A stretch of DNA of 64,000 nucleotides from JB111 sp049856175. Its GTDB lineage: Bacteria; Actinomycetota; Actinomycetes; Actinomycetales; Actinomycetaceae. Where the stretch lies: the NCBI RefSeq assembly GCF_049856175.1, contig NZ_JBNDNA010000001.1, positions 1 through 64,000 on the forward strand, written 5' to 3'. Positions 33,460-41,557 of the stretch are shown piece by piece. The stretch's first letter is position 1. The number at the start of each line of letters is the position of its first letter. The notes under the pieces are model-generated. The model saw nothing but the letters and a program-made list of their open reading frames with translations, had not been told where the DNA came from and ran no database searches. The translations under genes and the position numbers were made by a program.

Positions 33460-34109
33460 TCCGGGTCCTCGTCGTCGACGACGATGCGCTCGTCCGCTCG
33501 AGCCTGGCGATGATCCTCGCCTCGGCCGACGACATCGACGTCGTCGCCGAGGCCGCCGATGGGCGCGCGGGGGTCGAGGCCGCGATCGCGCACCGCCCCG
33601 ACGTCGTGCTCATGGACGTGCGGATGCCCGTGCTCGACGGCATCGCGGCGACGGCGGAGATCCGCCGGGCCGTCCCCTCCGCGCAGGTGTGCGTGCTGAC
33701 GACCTTCCAGCTCGACGAGTACGTGTTCGGAGCGCTGCGCGCCGGCGCGGCCGGCTTCCTCCTCAAGGACGCCGGTCCGCGACAGATCCTCGACGCGGTC
33801 CGTGCGATCGCGGGCGGCGAGGCGATCCTCTCCCCCGCGGCCACGCGCTCGCTCATCGACGCCTACGCCCCGAGCGACGACTCCGCCCAGGTCGCCGACG
33901 CCCGCCGGTCGCTCGCGATGCTCACGCCGCGAGAGCGGGAGGTGGCCGACGTCGTCGCGGAGGGTGCGTCGAACGCCGAGATCGCCACCGCGCTGCACAT
34001 GTCGGAGACGACCGTGAAGTCCCACGTCACGCACATCTTCGGCAAGCTCGGCGTGGACAACCGCGTGAAGGTGGCGATCGCGGTGCGGCTGGCGGGCGGC
34101 CGGGGCTGA
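33456..34109 (+). CDS. NarL/LuxR-family response regulator
   Basis: This 217-residue regulator has a receiver domain with Asp54 (VVLMDVRMP) and acidic pocket DDD at 8-10, and a C-terminal LuxR-type HTH (LTPREREVADVVAEGASNAE ... TTVKSHVTHIFGKLGV). Coupling to the kinase by ATGA marks them as partners. The adjacent divergent ABC exporter (30206-31876) is the probable target. Confidence 0.92.
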
Positions 34110-34149
34110 GCCACGCGTCGGCCGGGTCGGTCTTGTTAGCGTGACCGCC

Positions 34150-34629
34150 ATGAGCGGACCGACACCGATCCTCATGGGCGTATACCGCTACCCGAAGATG
34201 CTCACCTCCAGGTCGGAGCCCGCCATCCTGGGGGTGCTGCCGGGGCGGGTGTGGCTCACCGGGCAGGGCGGTGTCTTCTTCGACACGGCCGCCGAGCAGA
34301 TCAGCGCGAAGGTCAGCAGGACGGTCGGGCACGTCACGCTCGAGGTCGACGGCACCAGGCACATCGTCGCCGGAGTGGGTAGCGCCAAGGGCGGGCCGTT
34401 CAGCCCCGAGCAGCTCCAGGAGCTGCAGGACTCGCGGCAGGCGATCGCGGCGGACCCGACGACGCAGTCGTTGATGGCCGGGCGGGCGCTCTATGTCGGC
34501 ACCGCCGGCAAGGTCGATGGCAGCTACTCCGGCGGGATCAAGTCGCTGGCCGGCGGGGAGATCGGTCAGCAGCGCGACTTCGGCGCGGCCATGCGTGAGC
34601 TGCTGACCGCGGTGGGCGTCACGCTCTGA
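34150..34629 (+). CDS. hypothetical protein
   Basis: This 159-residue soluble protein has no signal peptide or membrane segment. It contains RVWLTGQGGVFFDTAAEQIS and GHVTLEVDGTRHIVAGVG, which suggest a small beta-rich domain like PH/GRAM folds, then a helical part (QLQELQDSRQAIAAD) and GTAGKVDGSYSGGIKS. I do not recognise a family. ATG 34150 is preferred; GTG 34141 is an alternative. It is convergent with the asparaginase. Confidence 0.65.
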   Translation: MSGPTPILMGVYRYPKMLTSRSEPAILGVLPGRVWLTGQGGVFFDTAAEQISAKVSRTVGHVTLEVDGTRHIVAGVGSAKGGPFSPEQLQELQDSRQAIAADPTTQSLMAGRALYVGTAGKVDGSYSGGIKSLAGGEIGQQRDFGAAMRELLTAVGVTL

Positions 34630-34639
34630 CGGTGCGGGT

Positions 34640-35629
34640 TCACCGTCCGCGCGCGGCGATCTCCTCGGTGATCGTGTCCGCTCCGGCGCCCGACGCGAGG
34701 AGCACGTGCAGCAGCAGCCGGGCCTTGCGGGCCGACAGCCGACCCGCCATGAGGGCGCCGCGGGCGATGAGGTCCTGCTCGGAGCCGGGGAACCCGTACA
34801 GCCGCGTCGTCGTCCCGCCGCGCAGGGTCCGGGAGGCCACGACGACGGTCACCCCGTCGGCGACGGCCTGCGAGACGAGCTCCGCCGCGGGCTCCGACAC
34901 GTGGCCCACCCCGGTGCCCGCGACGACGATGCCGCGCACCCCGGTACCGAGGACGGCCTGCAGGACGGAACCGTCGTCGTCGAAGGGGGACTCGATCAGT
35001 GGGACGGCCACCCGCCCCGACGGCGGGGCCGCGAGCGCCGGGTGCCGCTCGAACGGCGACCAGCTCGGCCAGAACCGTTCCTCCACGATCACGCCGACCG
35101 GCCCGGTCCCCGGCGACTCGAACGTCTCAAGCGCCGTGGACGACGTCTTGGTCACGCGTGCGGCGAGGTGGACGGTGTCGTTGAGGCAGACGAGGACACC
35201 GAGGCCGCGGGCATCTGGCGAGCCGGCGGTGACCGCGGCCGCGAGCAGGTTGGCGGGACCCTCGGCACCGGCCATCGCGGCCGACCGCATCGCGCCGGTG
35301 ACGACCAGGGGCGTGTCGTGGGCCCACAGCAGGTCGAGGAGGTAGGCGGTCTCCTCGAGCGTGTCGGTGCCGTGGGTGAGCACAACCCCGTCGGCGCCGT
35401 CACGGACCTGCGCGTCGGCCCAGGCGTGGACGCGCAGGACGTCTTCGAGCGTGAGCGAGGCGGACGGGACGTTCGTCAGCTGCTCGGCCGACACGTCGGC
35501 GACCTCGGCGAGCCCGGGGGTCGCCGCGACCAGGTCGGCGCCGGTGAGCGCGACGGTCGCGCCCTGCCCCGGCACGGATGTGGACATCGCGATGGTCCCG
35601 CCCATCGCCCCGAGCGCCAGGTGCGTCAT
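34640..35629 (-). CDS. ansA: type II-like L-asparaginase
   Basis: This 329-residue enzyme has the two catalytic threonine motifs: GAMGGTIAMS at the N-terminus (Thr12) and VVLTHGTDTLEETAY (Thr and Asp of the TDT triad). The lysine of VTGAMRSA-type loops is absent, which is common outside the Escherichia enzymes. It hydrolyses asparagine to aspartate and ammonia. No signal peptide is visible, so it is probably cytoplasmic. ATG 35629 matches the start of homology; a longer frame to 35773 is Gly/Arg-rich repeat-encoded sequence. Confidence 0.9.
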   Translation of the reverse strand: MTHLALGAMGGTIAMSTSVPGQGATVALTGADLVAATPGLAEVADVSAEQLTNVPSASLTLEDVLRVHAWADAQVRDGADGVVLTHGTDTLEETAYLLDLLWAHDTPLVVTGAMRSAAMAGAEGPANLLAAAVTAGSPDARGLGVLVCLNDTVHLAARVTKTSSTALETFESPGTGPVGVIVEERFWPSWSPFERHPALAAPPSGRVAVPLIESPFDDDGSVLQAVLGTGVRGIVVAGTGVGHVSEPAAELVSQAVADGVTVVVASRTLRGGTTTRLYGFPGSEQDLIARGALMAGRLSARKARLLLHVLLASGAGADTITEEIAARGR

Positions 35630-35651
35630 ACCCCCACCCTGGCACGACGGC

Positions 35652-35686
35652 GGGGGCCGGGTCCGCGATGCGCGGCCCCGGCCCCC
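35652..35686 (-). terminator. long GC hairpin
   Basis: GGGGGCCGGG (35652-35661) and CCGCG (35663-35667) pair with CGCGG (35671-35675) and CCCGGCCCCC (35677-35686), one mismatch, three-base loop. It would end transcripts of the minus-strand transglycosylase gene before the asparaginase. Confidence 0.55.
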
Positions 35687-35692
35687 GCCGCC

Positions 35693-35784
35693 CACGAGTG
35701 AGCGCGGTTCTGCCCGTCCAACCGCGCGACGGGTGGGCGGTTCCGCCCACGAGTGAGCGGGCTCCTGCCTCACGAGTGAGCGGA
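35693..35784. repeat. CACGAGTGAGCGG repeats, three copies
   Basis: CACGAGTGAGCGS recurs at 35693-35704, 35748-35760 and 35771-35783, each followed by a GTTCTGCC or CTCCTGCC segment. The core resembles the repeats at 40781, 51251 and 52694. They lie just 3' of the transglycosylase stop. Confidence 0.8.
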
Positions 35785-35831
35785 GTTCTGCCCGGCCGCC
35801 GAAGGAGGTCCGTACCGATCGCCGAGCGCGG

Positions 35832-37040
35832 TCAGTACCAGCCGCGCGACTGGATGTGCGACCAGGCTCCGCACGGGGTGCCGTAGCGGCCGGCGATGTA
35901 GTCGTTGCCCCAGGCGATCTGGGTGGCCGGGTTCGTGCGCCAGTCGGCGCCGAAGGCCGCCATCTTCGACCCGGGCAGCGCCTGCGGGATGCCGTACGCG
36001 CCGCTGGAGGGGTTGTGCGCGCTGGGGTCCCACCGGGACTCGTACGTGTAGACCTGGTCCAGGCAGGTCCACTGCGAGCCGGTCCAGCCGCGTTCGGCGG
36101 CCATCGCCCGGCCGATCTCGCGCGGTGTACCGGTCGGCTCCGGGTCCGGCGCAGGCGTGGGTGCCGGCGCCGGCGTGGGCGTCGGCGCGGGCCGACGCAG
36201 GCCGAGGGAGTCGGCCGCCCGGCCGGCCTCCCAGCGCCCGACGAACGGCTGGTCGGTCGACCGTCCCCACCGCACGATCTGGTCGGCCGGCCCCGAGCTC
36301 ACGGCGTTGCGCAGGTAGAAGGACGCGGTGGACGGGCGGTGGACCCCGAAGGAGTCGACGCCGTCCCCGTCCCAGTCCCCGGAGATCGCGGTGTCCCCCG
36401 CGGAGCCGTAGCGGACGACCTGGTCGGCCCACCCGGAGGTGTTGCTGTTGCGGACGTGCAGCTCGACGCCGCGGTAGATGGCGAGGGTGTCGATGCCGTC
36501 GCCGTCCCAGTCGCCGACCAGGTAGTCGTCGGACGCCCGCCCGTAGGACAGCGAGACCTGGGCGTGGCGCGGCCGGACGTCGTTGGACATGAGCACCTGC
36601 GAACCGCGGTGCACCGCGAGGGTGTCGATCCCGTCGCCGTCCCAGTCGCCCACGAGGTAGTCGTCGCCCGGCCGGCCGAAGGTGACCTGGTAGTCGGCCG
36701 TGGTCGGGTTCGTCGAGTTCGAGATGTGGAAGGTCGTGCCTCGGCGCACGGCGAGGGTGTCCACGCCGTCGCCGTCCCAGTCGCCGACGTAGGCCGCGTC
36801 GGCGACGCTGCCGTAGCGGGCGGACCGGTCGCCGGCGGAGGTCCGGAAGTAGAACTGCGTGCCGTCGTCCCCGATCGGTCCGCCGTGCATGGGGAGCGTG
36901 GTCGCCGTCGGAACGCCCGCGACGGCCGCGGCGGGCGCTGCCTGGGCGGCCGGGGCAGCGAAGGCGGCTCCGGCGGCAGCGGGGGCCGTGACGGCCGCGG
37001 CGGCTGCGAGCGCGAGCGTCGGCAGGGTCCTGGTGGTCAT
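35832..37040 (-). CDS. secreted lytic transglycosylase with GDWDGDG repeats
   Basis: This 402-residue protein has a Sec signal peptide with an Ala-rich h-region and cleavage near AFAAPAAQA. Five GDWDGDG(V/I)DT-type repeats follow (about residues 80-290), each with a calcium-binding-like Asp array of the FG-GAP/VCBS kind, then a Pro/Thr/Ala linker. The C-terminal transglycosylase-like domain (about 320-402) has YTYESRWDPSAHNPSSGAYG with the catalytic Glu. It should act on peptidoglycan outside the cell. The same repeat module ends the giant protein at 52803-57119, so it may be a shared surface-attachment domain. Confidence 0.85.
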   Translation of the reverse strand: MTTRTLPTLALAAAAAVTAPAAAGAAFAAPAAQAAPAAAVAGVPTATTLPMHGGPIGDDGTQFYFRTSAGDRSARYGSVADAAYVGDWDGDGVDTLAVRRGTTFHISNSTNPTTADYQVTFGRPGDDYLVGDWDGDGIDTLAVHRGSQVLMSNDVRPRHAQVSLSYGRASDDYLVGDWDGDGIDTLAIYRGVELHVRNSNTSGWADQVVRYGSAGDTAISGDWDGDGVDSFGVHRPSTASFYLRNAVSSGPADQIVRWGRSTDQPFVGRWEAGRAADSLGLRRPAPTPTPAPAPTPAPDPEPTGTPREIGRAMAAERGWTGSQWTCLDQVYTYESRWDPSAHNPSSGAYGIPQALPGSKMAAFGADWRTNPATQIAWGNDYIAGRYGTPCGAWSHIQSRGWY

Positions 37041-37106
37041 GTGAACCTCGATGCTGGGGGGACAGGGGCTGCCCGCCCGGCGCGAGGCGCGCCGCCGACG
37101 TCCCGT

Positions 37107-37128
37107 CGCAGGTCCGGGGGGACCTGCG
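37107..37128 (-). promoter_or_regulatory. hairpin in the transglycosylase 5' region
   Basis: CGCAGGTCC and GGACCTGCG form a perfect 9-bp stem with a GGGG loop on the plus strand, about 67 bases upstream of the transglycosylase start. It could be a leader structure. Confidence 0.4.
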
Positions 37129-37304
37129 CGCGACCGGTCGGAACCGCGGGCCCGCGAACCCTAGGACGGTTGCCGTTACCCGGTCGAGACCTTGCGCGCG
37201 TAAGTGAGGGATGTCGCCGGAATCGGTAACACCGTCCGACCACCCGTCCCGGGGTCACCTCCCCGCTCCGACTCCCGCGTGCCCGCGCCCGTGGGGGCGT
37301 GGAT

Positions 37305-37336
37305 CGGCCCCGGTCCGCATGCGCGGACCGGGGCCG
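37305..37336 (-). terminator. terminator of the nrdHIE operon
   Basis: CGGCCCCGGTCCGC (37305-37318) and its exact complement (37323-37336) form a 14-bp stem with a four-base loop, 66 bases after the nrdE stop. There is no T-run. The remaining bases between 37041 and 37401 hold no gene. Confidence 0.7.
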
Positions 37337-37401
37337 GGTACGGGGGGCGAGCGACGCCGTCGGGCCTCGCTCTCACCGCGTGGCTGCGGCGTCGGAGCAG
37401 G

Positions 37402-39558
37402 TCAGAGCATGCAGGACACGCAGCCCTCGACCTCGGTGCCCTCGAGCGCGAGCTGCCGCAGGCGGATGTAGTAGAGCGTCTTGATGCCCTTGCGCCACGC
37501 GTAGATCTGCGCCCGGTTGAGGTCGCGAGTGGTGACCGTGTCCTTGAAGAACAGCGTCAGCGACAGGCCCTGGTCGACGTGCTGAGTCGCCTCGGCGTAG
37601 GTGTCGATGATCTTCTCGGGGCCGATCTCGTACGCGTCCTCGTAGAACTCGAGGTTGTCGTTCGTCATGTAGGGCGCCGGGTAGTAGACGCGCCCGATCT
37701 TGCCCTCCTTGCGGATCTCGACCTTGGAGACGATCGGGTGGATCGACGACGTCGAGTTGTTGATGTAGGAGATCGACCCGGTCGGCGGCACGGCCTGGAG
37801 GTTCTGGTTGTACATCCCGTGCTGCTGGACCGACTCCTTGAGCGCCGTCCAGTCCGCCTGCGTGGGGATCGCGACGCCGGCCTCCTCGAACAGCTCGCGG
37901 ACGCGCTGCGTGCGCGGCTCCCACACCTGGTCGGTGTACTTGTCGAAGTACTTACCCGTGGCGTAGTCGGAGCGCTCGAAGCCGTCGAACGTCACGCCCC
38001 GCTCACGAGCGATCGCGTTCGACGCCCGCACGGCGTGGTACGTCACCGTGAGGAAGTAGATGTTGGTGAAGTCCAGCCCCTCCTCGGACCCGTAGTGGAT
38101 CCGCTCGCGGGCGAGGAAGCCGTGCAGGTTCATCTGCCCCAGGCCGATCGCGTGCGACATGTCGTTGCCGCGCTCGATCGAGGGGACCGAGGAGATGTTC
38201 GACGCGTCGGAGACCGCGGTCAGCGCCCGGATCGCGGTGCTGATCGTCTTGCCGAAGTCCGGCGAGTCCATCGTCTTCGCGATGTTGAGCGACCCGAGGT
38301 TGCAGGAGATGTCCTTGCCCACCTCGTCGTACGAGAGGTCCTCGTTGAAGGTCGACGGCGAGGAGACCTGGAGGATCTCCGAGCACAGGTTCGACATGCT
38401 GATCCGGCCGTCGATCGGGTTGGCGCGGTTGACCGTGTCCTCGAACACGATGTACGGGTAGCCCGACTCGAACTGGATCTCCGCGAGCGTGGTGAAGAAC
38501 TGGCGCGCGTTGATCTTCGTCTTGCGGATCCTGCCGTCCTCGACCATCTCGCGGTACTTCTCCGAGACCGAGATCTCGGAGAACGGCACCCCGTAGACCC
38601 GCTCGACGTCGTACGGCGAGAACAGGTACATGTCCTCGTTCGTCTTGGCCAGATCGAACGTGATGTCCGGGACGACGACGCCGAGGGACAGCGTCTTGAT
38701 GCGGATCTTCTCGTCCGCGTTCTCCCGCTTGGTGTCGAGGAACCTGAGGATGTCCGGGTGGTGGGCGTTGAGGTACACCGCGCCGGCTCCCTGACGCGCA
38801 CCGAGCTGGTTCGCGTACGAGAAGGAGTCCTCGAGGAGCTTCATCACCGGGATGACGCCCGAGGACTGGTTCTGGATCTTCTTGATCGGCGCGCCCGACT
38901 CGCGGATGTTCGTCAGGGACAGCGCCACGCCGCCGCCGCGCTTGGACAGCTGCAGCGAGGAGTTGATGCCGCGGGCGATCGACTCCATGTTGTCCTCCAC
39001 CCGCAGGAGGAAGCACGAGACGAGCTCGCCGCGCTGCGCCTTGCCGGCGTTGAGGAACGTCGGCGTGGCGGGCTGGAACCGGCCGGCGAGCATCTCGTCG
39101 ACCATGTCGCGGGCCGTCTGCTCCTTGCCGGCCGCCAGGGTGAGGGCGACCATGACGACCCGGTCCTCGAACCGCTCGAGGTAGCGGCTGCCGTCGAACG
39201 TCTTGAGCGTGTAGGACGTGTAGTACTTGAACGCGCCGAGGAACGTCTCGAACCGGAACTTCCGCGACCACGCCTGGTCCCACAGGCTCTCGAGGAACTC
39301 GTGGCTGTACTGCGCGAGCACCTCGCCCTCGTAGTAGCCCTCGGTGACGAGGTGGTCGAGCTTCTCGCGCAGGTCGTGGAAGAAGACCGTGTTCTTGTTG
39401 ACGTGCTGCAGGAAGTACTGGCGCGCCGCCTGGCGGTCGGCGTCGAACTGGATCTTGCCGTCGGCGTCGTAGAGGTTGAGCATCGCGTTGAGCGCGTGGT
39501 AGTCGAGCTCCGGCGACGACAGAGCCTCCAACCCGGTGTCGGTCAGCGTGGTGGCCAC
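37402..39558 (-). CDS. nrdE: class Ib ribonucleotide reductase large subunit NrdE
   Basis: This is a 718-residue NrdE of normal length. It lacks the N-terminal ATP cone, as class Ib enzymes do, and starts ATTLTDTGLEALSSPELDYH. Active-site regions include ELVSCFLLRVEDNMESIARG, RGGGVALSLTNIR and MSNLCSEI, and the C-terminal redox tail is EGCVSCML. It reduces ribonucleoside diphosphates with the radical from NrdF. GTG 39558 has GGAAGGA upstream and overlaps the end of nrdI by 16 bases. The operon is nrdH-nrdI-nrdE with NrdR-like boxes in front. Confidence 0.96.
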   Translation of the reverse strand: MATTLTDTGLEALSSPELDYHALNAMLNLYDADGKIQFDADRQAARQYFLQHVNKNTVFFHDLREKLDHLVTEGYYEGEVLAQYSHEFLESLWDQAWSRKFRFETFLGAFKYYTSYTLKTFDGSRYLERFEDRVVMVALTLAAGKEQTARDMVDEMLAGRFQPATPTFLNAGKAQRGELVSCFLLRVEDNMESIARGINSSLQLSKRGGGVALSLTNIRESGAPIKKIQNQSSGVIPVMKLLEDSFSYANQLGARQGAGAVYLNAHHPDILRFLDTKRENADEKIRIKTLSLGVVVPDITFDLAKTNEDMYLFSPYDVERVYGVPFSEISVSEKYREMVEDGRIRKTKINARQFFTTLAEIQFESGYPYIVFEDTVNRANPIDGRISMSNLCSEILQVSSPSTFNEDLSYDEVGKDISCNLGSLNIAKTMDSPDFGKTISTAIRALTAVSDASNISSVPSIERGNDMSHAIGLGQMNLHGFLARERIHYGSEEGLDFTNIYFLTVTYHAVRASNAIARERGVTFDGFERSDYATGKYFDKYTDQVWEPRTQRVRELFEEAGVAIPTQADWTALKESVQQHGMYNQNLQAVPPTGSISYINNSTSSIHPIVSKVEIRKEGKIGRVYYPAPYMTNDNLEFYEDAYEIGPEKIIDTYAEATQHVDQGLSLTLFFKDTVTTRDLNRAQIYAWRKGIKTLYYIRLRQLALEGTEVEGCVSCML

Positions 39559-39944
39559 AGGGCGTTCAGTCCTTCCTTGACCCGGGCGACGTCGTGCGGC
39601 GTGCCCAGGAGCTCGAATCGGTACATGTGCGGGACGCGACACTTGGCGGAGACGATGTCCCCCGCCAGTCCGTACGCCGACCCGAAGTTGAGGTTGCCCG
39701 CGGAGACGACCCCGCGGATGAGGGAGCGGTTGTGCTCGTCGTTGAGGAAGTGGATGACCTGCTTGGGCACCGCACCCTTCCCGTTCCCGCCCCCGTAGGT
39801 GGGGACCACGAGCACGTACTCCTCGTCGACGCGCAGGTGGGGCTCGGTCCGGCGCAGCGGGATCCGCTCCGCCGGCACGCCGAGCTTGTCGACGAACCGG
39901 TGGGTGGTGTTGGTGACGGACGAGAAGTAGACGACGCGAGCCAC
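39543..39944 (-). CDS. nrdI: flavodoxin-like NrdI
   Basis: This is a 133-residue NrdI flavoprotein. The FMN-binding start is VVYFSSVTNTTHRFVDKLG; VPTYGGGNGKGAVPKQVIHF and GNLNFGSAYGLAGDIVS follow, all family hallmarks. NrdI supplies an oxidant for assembling the Mn2-tyrosyl radical in NrdF. GTG 39944 with AGAAGGGGG upstream is chosen. It lies between nrdH (22-base gap) and nrdE (overlap). Confidence 0.93.
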   Translation of the reverse strand: MARVVYFSSVTNTTHRFVDKLGVPAERIPLRRTEPHLRVDEEYVLVVPTYGGGNGKGAVPKQVIHFLNDEHNRSLIRGVVSAGNLNFGSAYGLAGDIVSAKCRVPHMYRFELLGTPHDVARVKEGLNALWPPR

Positions 39945-39966
39945 GCCGACCCCCTTCTCGGCCCGG

Positions 39967-40212
39967 TCAGGCCACCGCCGCGGCGCGCGCGGCGGCGAGG
40001 GCCTTGATGCGGTCCGGACGGAAGCCCGACCAGTGGTCGCCGTCGGCCATGACCACGGGCGCCTGCTGGTAGCCGAGGGCCTGGACGGAGGCGAGCGCCT
40101 CGGCGTCCTCGGTGACGTCGACGACGTCGAACTCCAGGCCCTGCTTCGTGAGCGCGCGGTAGGTGGCATCGCACTGCACGCACGACGGCTTCGAGTAGAC
40201 GGTGATGCTCAT
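39967..40212 (-). CDS. nrdH: NrdH glutaredoxin-like redoxin
   Basis: This 81-residue NrdH redoxin has the redox motif CVQC (Cys11, Cys14), the conserved WSGFRPDRIK near the C-terminus and APVVMADGDHW. It is reduced by thioredoxin reductase and in turn reduces NrdE. A strong GGAAGGAG ribosome-binding site supports ATG 40212. It is the first gene of nrdHIE. Confidence 0.95.
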   Translation of the reverse strand: MSITVYSKPSCVQCDATYRALTKQGLEFDVVDVTEDAEALASVQALGYQQAPVVMADGDHWSGFRPDRIKALAAARAAAVA

Positions 40213-40320
40213 GGCGAGCCGGTCTCCTTCCGTGGGGCCTGTCCGGGACTGCGCGGACTTCCGCGCGTGTAACTACAAGCGTGTGGTTCGGACGAGGCCG
40301 TGTGCGACCTCGGACCATCG

Positions 40321-40369
40321 ACACTACACCTGGGGGTCGCTCCCCGCGACGACCACTAGGTCTTGTGGT
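40321..40369 (-). promoter_or_regulatory. two NrdR-box-like sites before nrdH
   Basis: ACACTACACCTGGGGG (40321-40336) and ACCACTAGGTCTTGTGGT (40352-40369) share the CACTA half-site at a 32-bp distance, three helical turns. The second is an almost complete dyad. Position (110-160 bases before nrdH), half-site and spacing fit NrdR boxes, the known repressor sites of ribonucleotide reductase genes. Confidence 0.6.
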
Positions 40370-40375
40370 GGCGTG

Positions 40376-40400
40376 TCATCCACAACCTGCTCTGTCCACA
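40376..40400. promoter_or_regulatory. paired DnaA-box-like sites upstream of nrdH
   Basis: TCATCCACA (40376-40384) and CTGTCCACA (40392-40400) each differ by one base from TTATCCACA or TTGTCCACA, spaced 16 bp apart. DnaA is known to bind ribonucleotide reductase promoters in other bacteria. The rest of 40401-40780 holds no supported gene. Confidence 0.4.
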
Positions 40401-40780
40401 ACCCGTCCCTCTGCCCTGTGCGTCCCAACCGGGTACCTGTGGAGCGGCGGTGGACGGCCGGGGTCGCCTCGCCGACCACCCCCGGGGGCACCCGGACCGC
40501 GAGTTCTCGCGGTCCCCACAGCCTGCCGCGCACCACTGACATCGGGGCGCGGGCCCGTGGACGGAGCGGGCGACGGCGGCCCCGGGCCTGGGGACGGACG
40601 CGCACCCGGGGCGGATGTCCACCGCCGCCGAGCGTGAACCTCACGGCGTGTCGCACCCGTGTCGGCGTGTCGTCCACAGGGTGCGCGTCGTCCGGCGTCG
40701 GACATCCCGGGCGTGTCGCTCCGACCCGGGGCGGGACATCGCCGCCGTCGCACCGCCGGGGCGGGCCCGCGCCCCGCCAG

Positions 40781-40846
40781 CGGTCGCCGACCGCACTCTC
40801 GGCGGTCACCGACCGCACTCTCGGCGGTCACCGACCGCACTCTCGA
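40781..40846. repeat. 22-bp tandem repeat, three copies
   Basis: Three head-to-tail 22-bp units (core CCGACCGCACTCTCGG; reverse CGAGAGTGCGGT) occupy 40781-40846 with two changes. They end 11 bases before the stop of the response-regulator gene on the minus strand. The core is shared with the repeat at 51251-51373. Confidence 0.9.
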
Positions 40847-40857
40847 CGGATCTGGCG

Positions 40858-41553
40858 TCAGTGCGCCTCGCCGGCGTCCTGGACCATGCGCGCCACGTGG
40901 ACGCGGTTGGCCACGCCGAGCTTGTTGAACACGCGCCCGACGTGGGTCTTGACCGTGGCCACACCGAGGAAGAGCTCGGACGCGATCTCGGCGTTGGACA
41001 GGCCGCGGGCCACGGCGCGGGCCACGTCCTGCTCGCGCTCGGTGAGCTCGGCGAACGCGGCACGGGCCTCCTCGGCGGCGCTCTCCCCGTCGTCGACCTC
41101 CTCGGGCGCTGCCACGCGGGCCATGAGCTGGGCGGCCACCGACGGCGAGAGCGCGGGCTCCCCGCGGGCGGCCCGGCGCACGGCGGCCACGAGGTCCGCG
41201 GGCGGGGTGTCCTTGAGAAGGAACCCCTGGGCGCCGGCCCGCAGCGCGCTGATCACCATGTCGTCGGAGTCGAAGGTGGTCAGCACGATGACCCGGGTCG
41301 GCGCACCGGCGTCGGTGAGCCGCTGCGTGGCCGTCACGCCGTCCATGACGGGCATGCGCACGTCCATGAGCACGACGTCGGGACGGTGCTCCTCGACGAG
41401 GCGCTGCGCCACACGCCCGTCGTCGCCCTCGGCGACGATCTCGATCTCCCCGCCGTGCAGCAGCATGCGCAGGCCGGCGCGCACGAGCGGATCGTCGTCG
41501 ATGAGGATCACCTTCACGGGCGCTCCGGCGGGCGGGGTCCCTTGCTCGCTCAT
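40858..41553 (-). CDS. NarL/LuxR-family response regulator
   Basis: This 231-residue regulator has receiver Asp64 (VVLMDVRMPV), DDD at 19-21 and a C-terminal LuxR HTH (LTEREQDVARAVARGLSNAE ... GVATVKTHVGRVFNKLGV). It lies four bases after the stop of the sensor kinase gene at 41558. With the divergent ABC exporter at 43348-44867 it mirrors the module at 30206-34109. Confidence 0.92.
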   Translation of the reverse strand: MSEQGTPPAGAPVKVILIDDDPLVRAGLRMLLHGGEIEIVAEGDDGRVAQRLVEEHRPDVVLMDVRMPVMDGVTATQRLTDAGAPTRVIVLTTFDSDDMVISALRAGAQGFLLKDTPPADLVAAVRRAARGEPALSPSVAAQLMARVAAPEEVDDGESAAEEARAAFAELTEREQDVARAVARGLSNAEIASELFLGVATVKTHVGRVFNKLGVANRVHVARMVQDAGEAH

Positions 41554-41557
41554 GGCC

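Noticed and set aside
37204..39798. 864-codon plus-strand frame over nrdE
   Set aside because: The opposite strand encodes a complete NrdE with conserved motifs. The plus frame is a codon-bias shadow.
40849..40857. classical intrinsic terminator for the regulator gene
   Set aside because: Only the tandem repeats follow the stop; no stem with a T-run is present.
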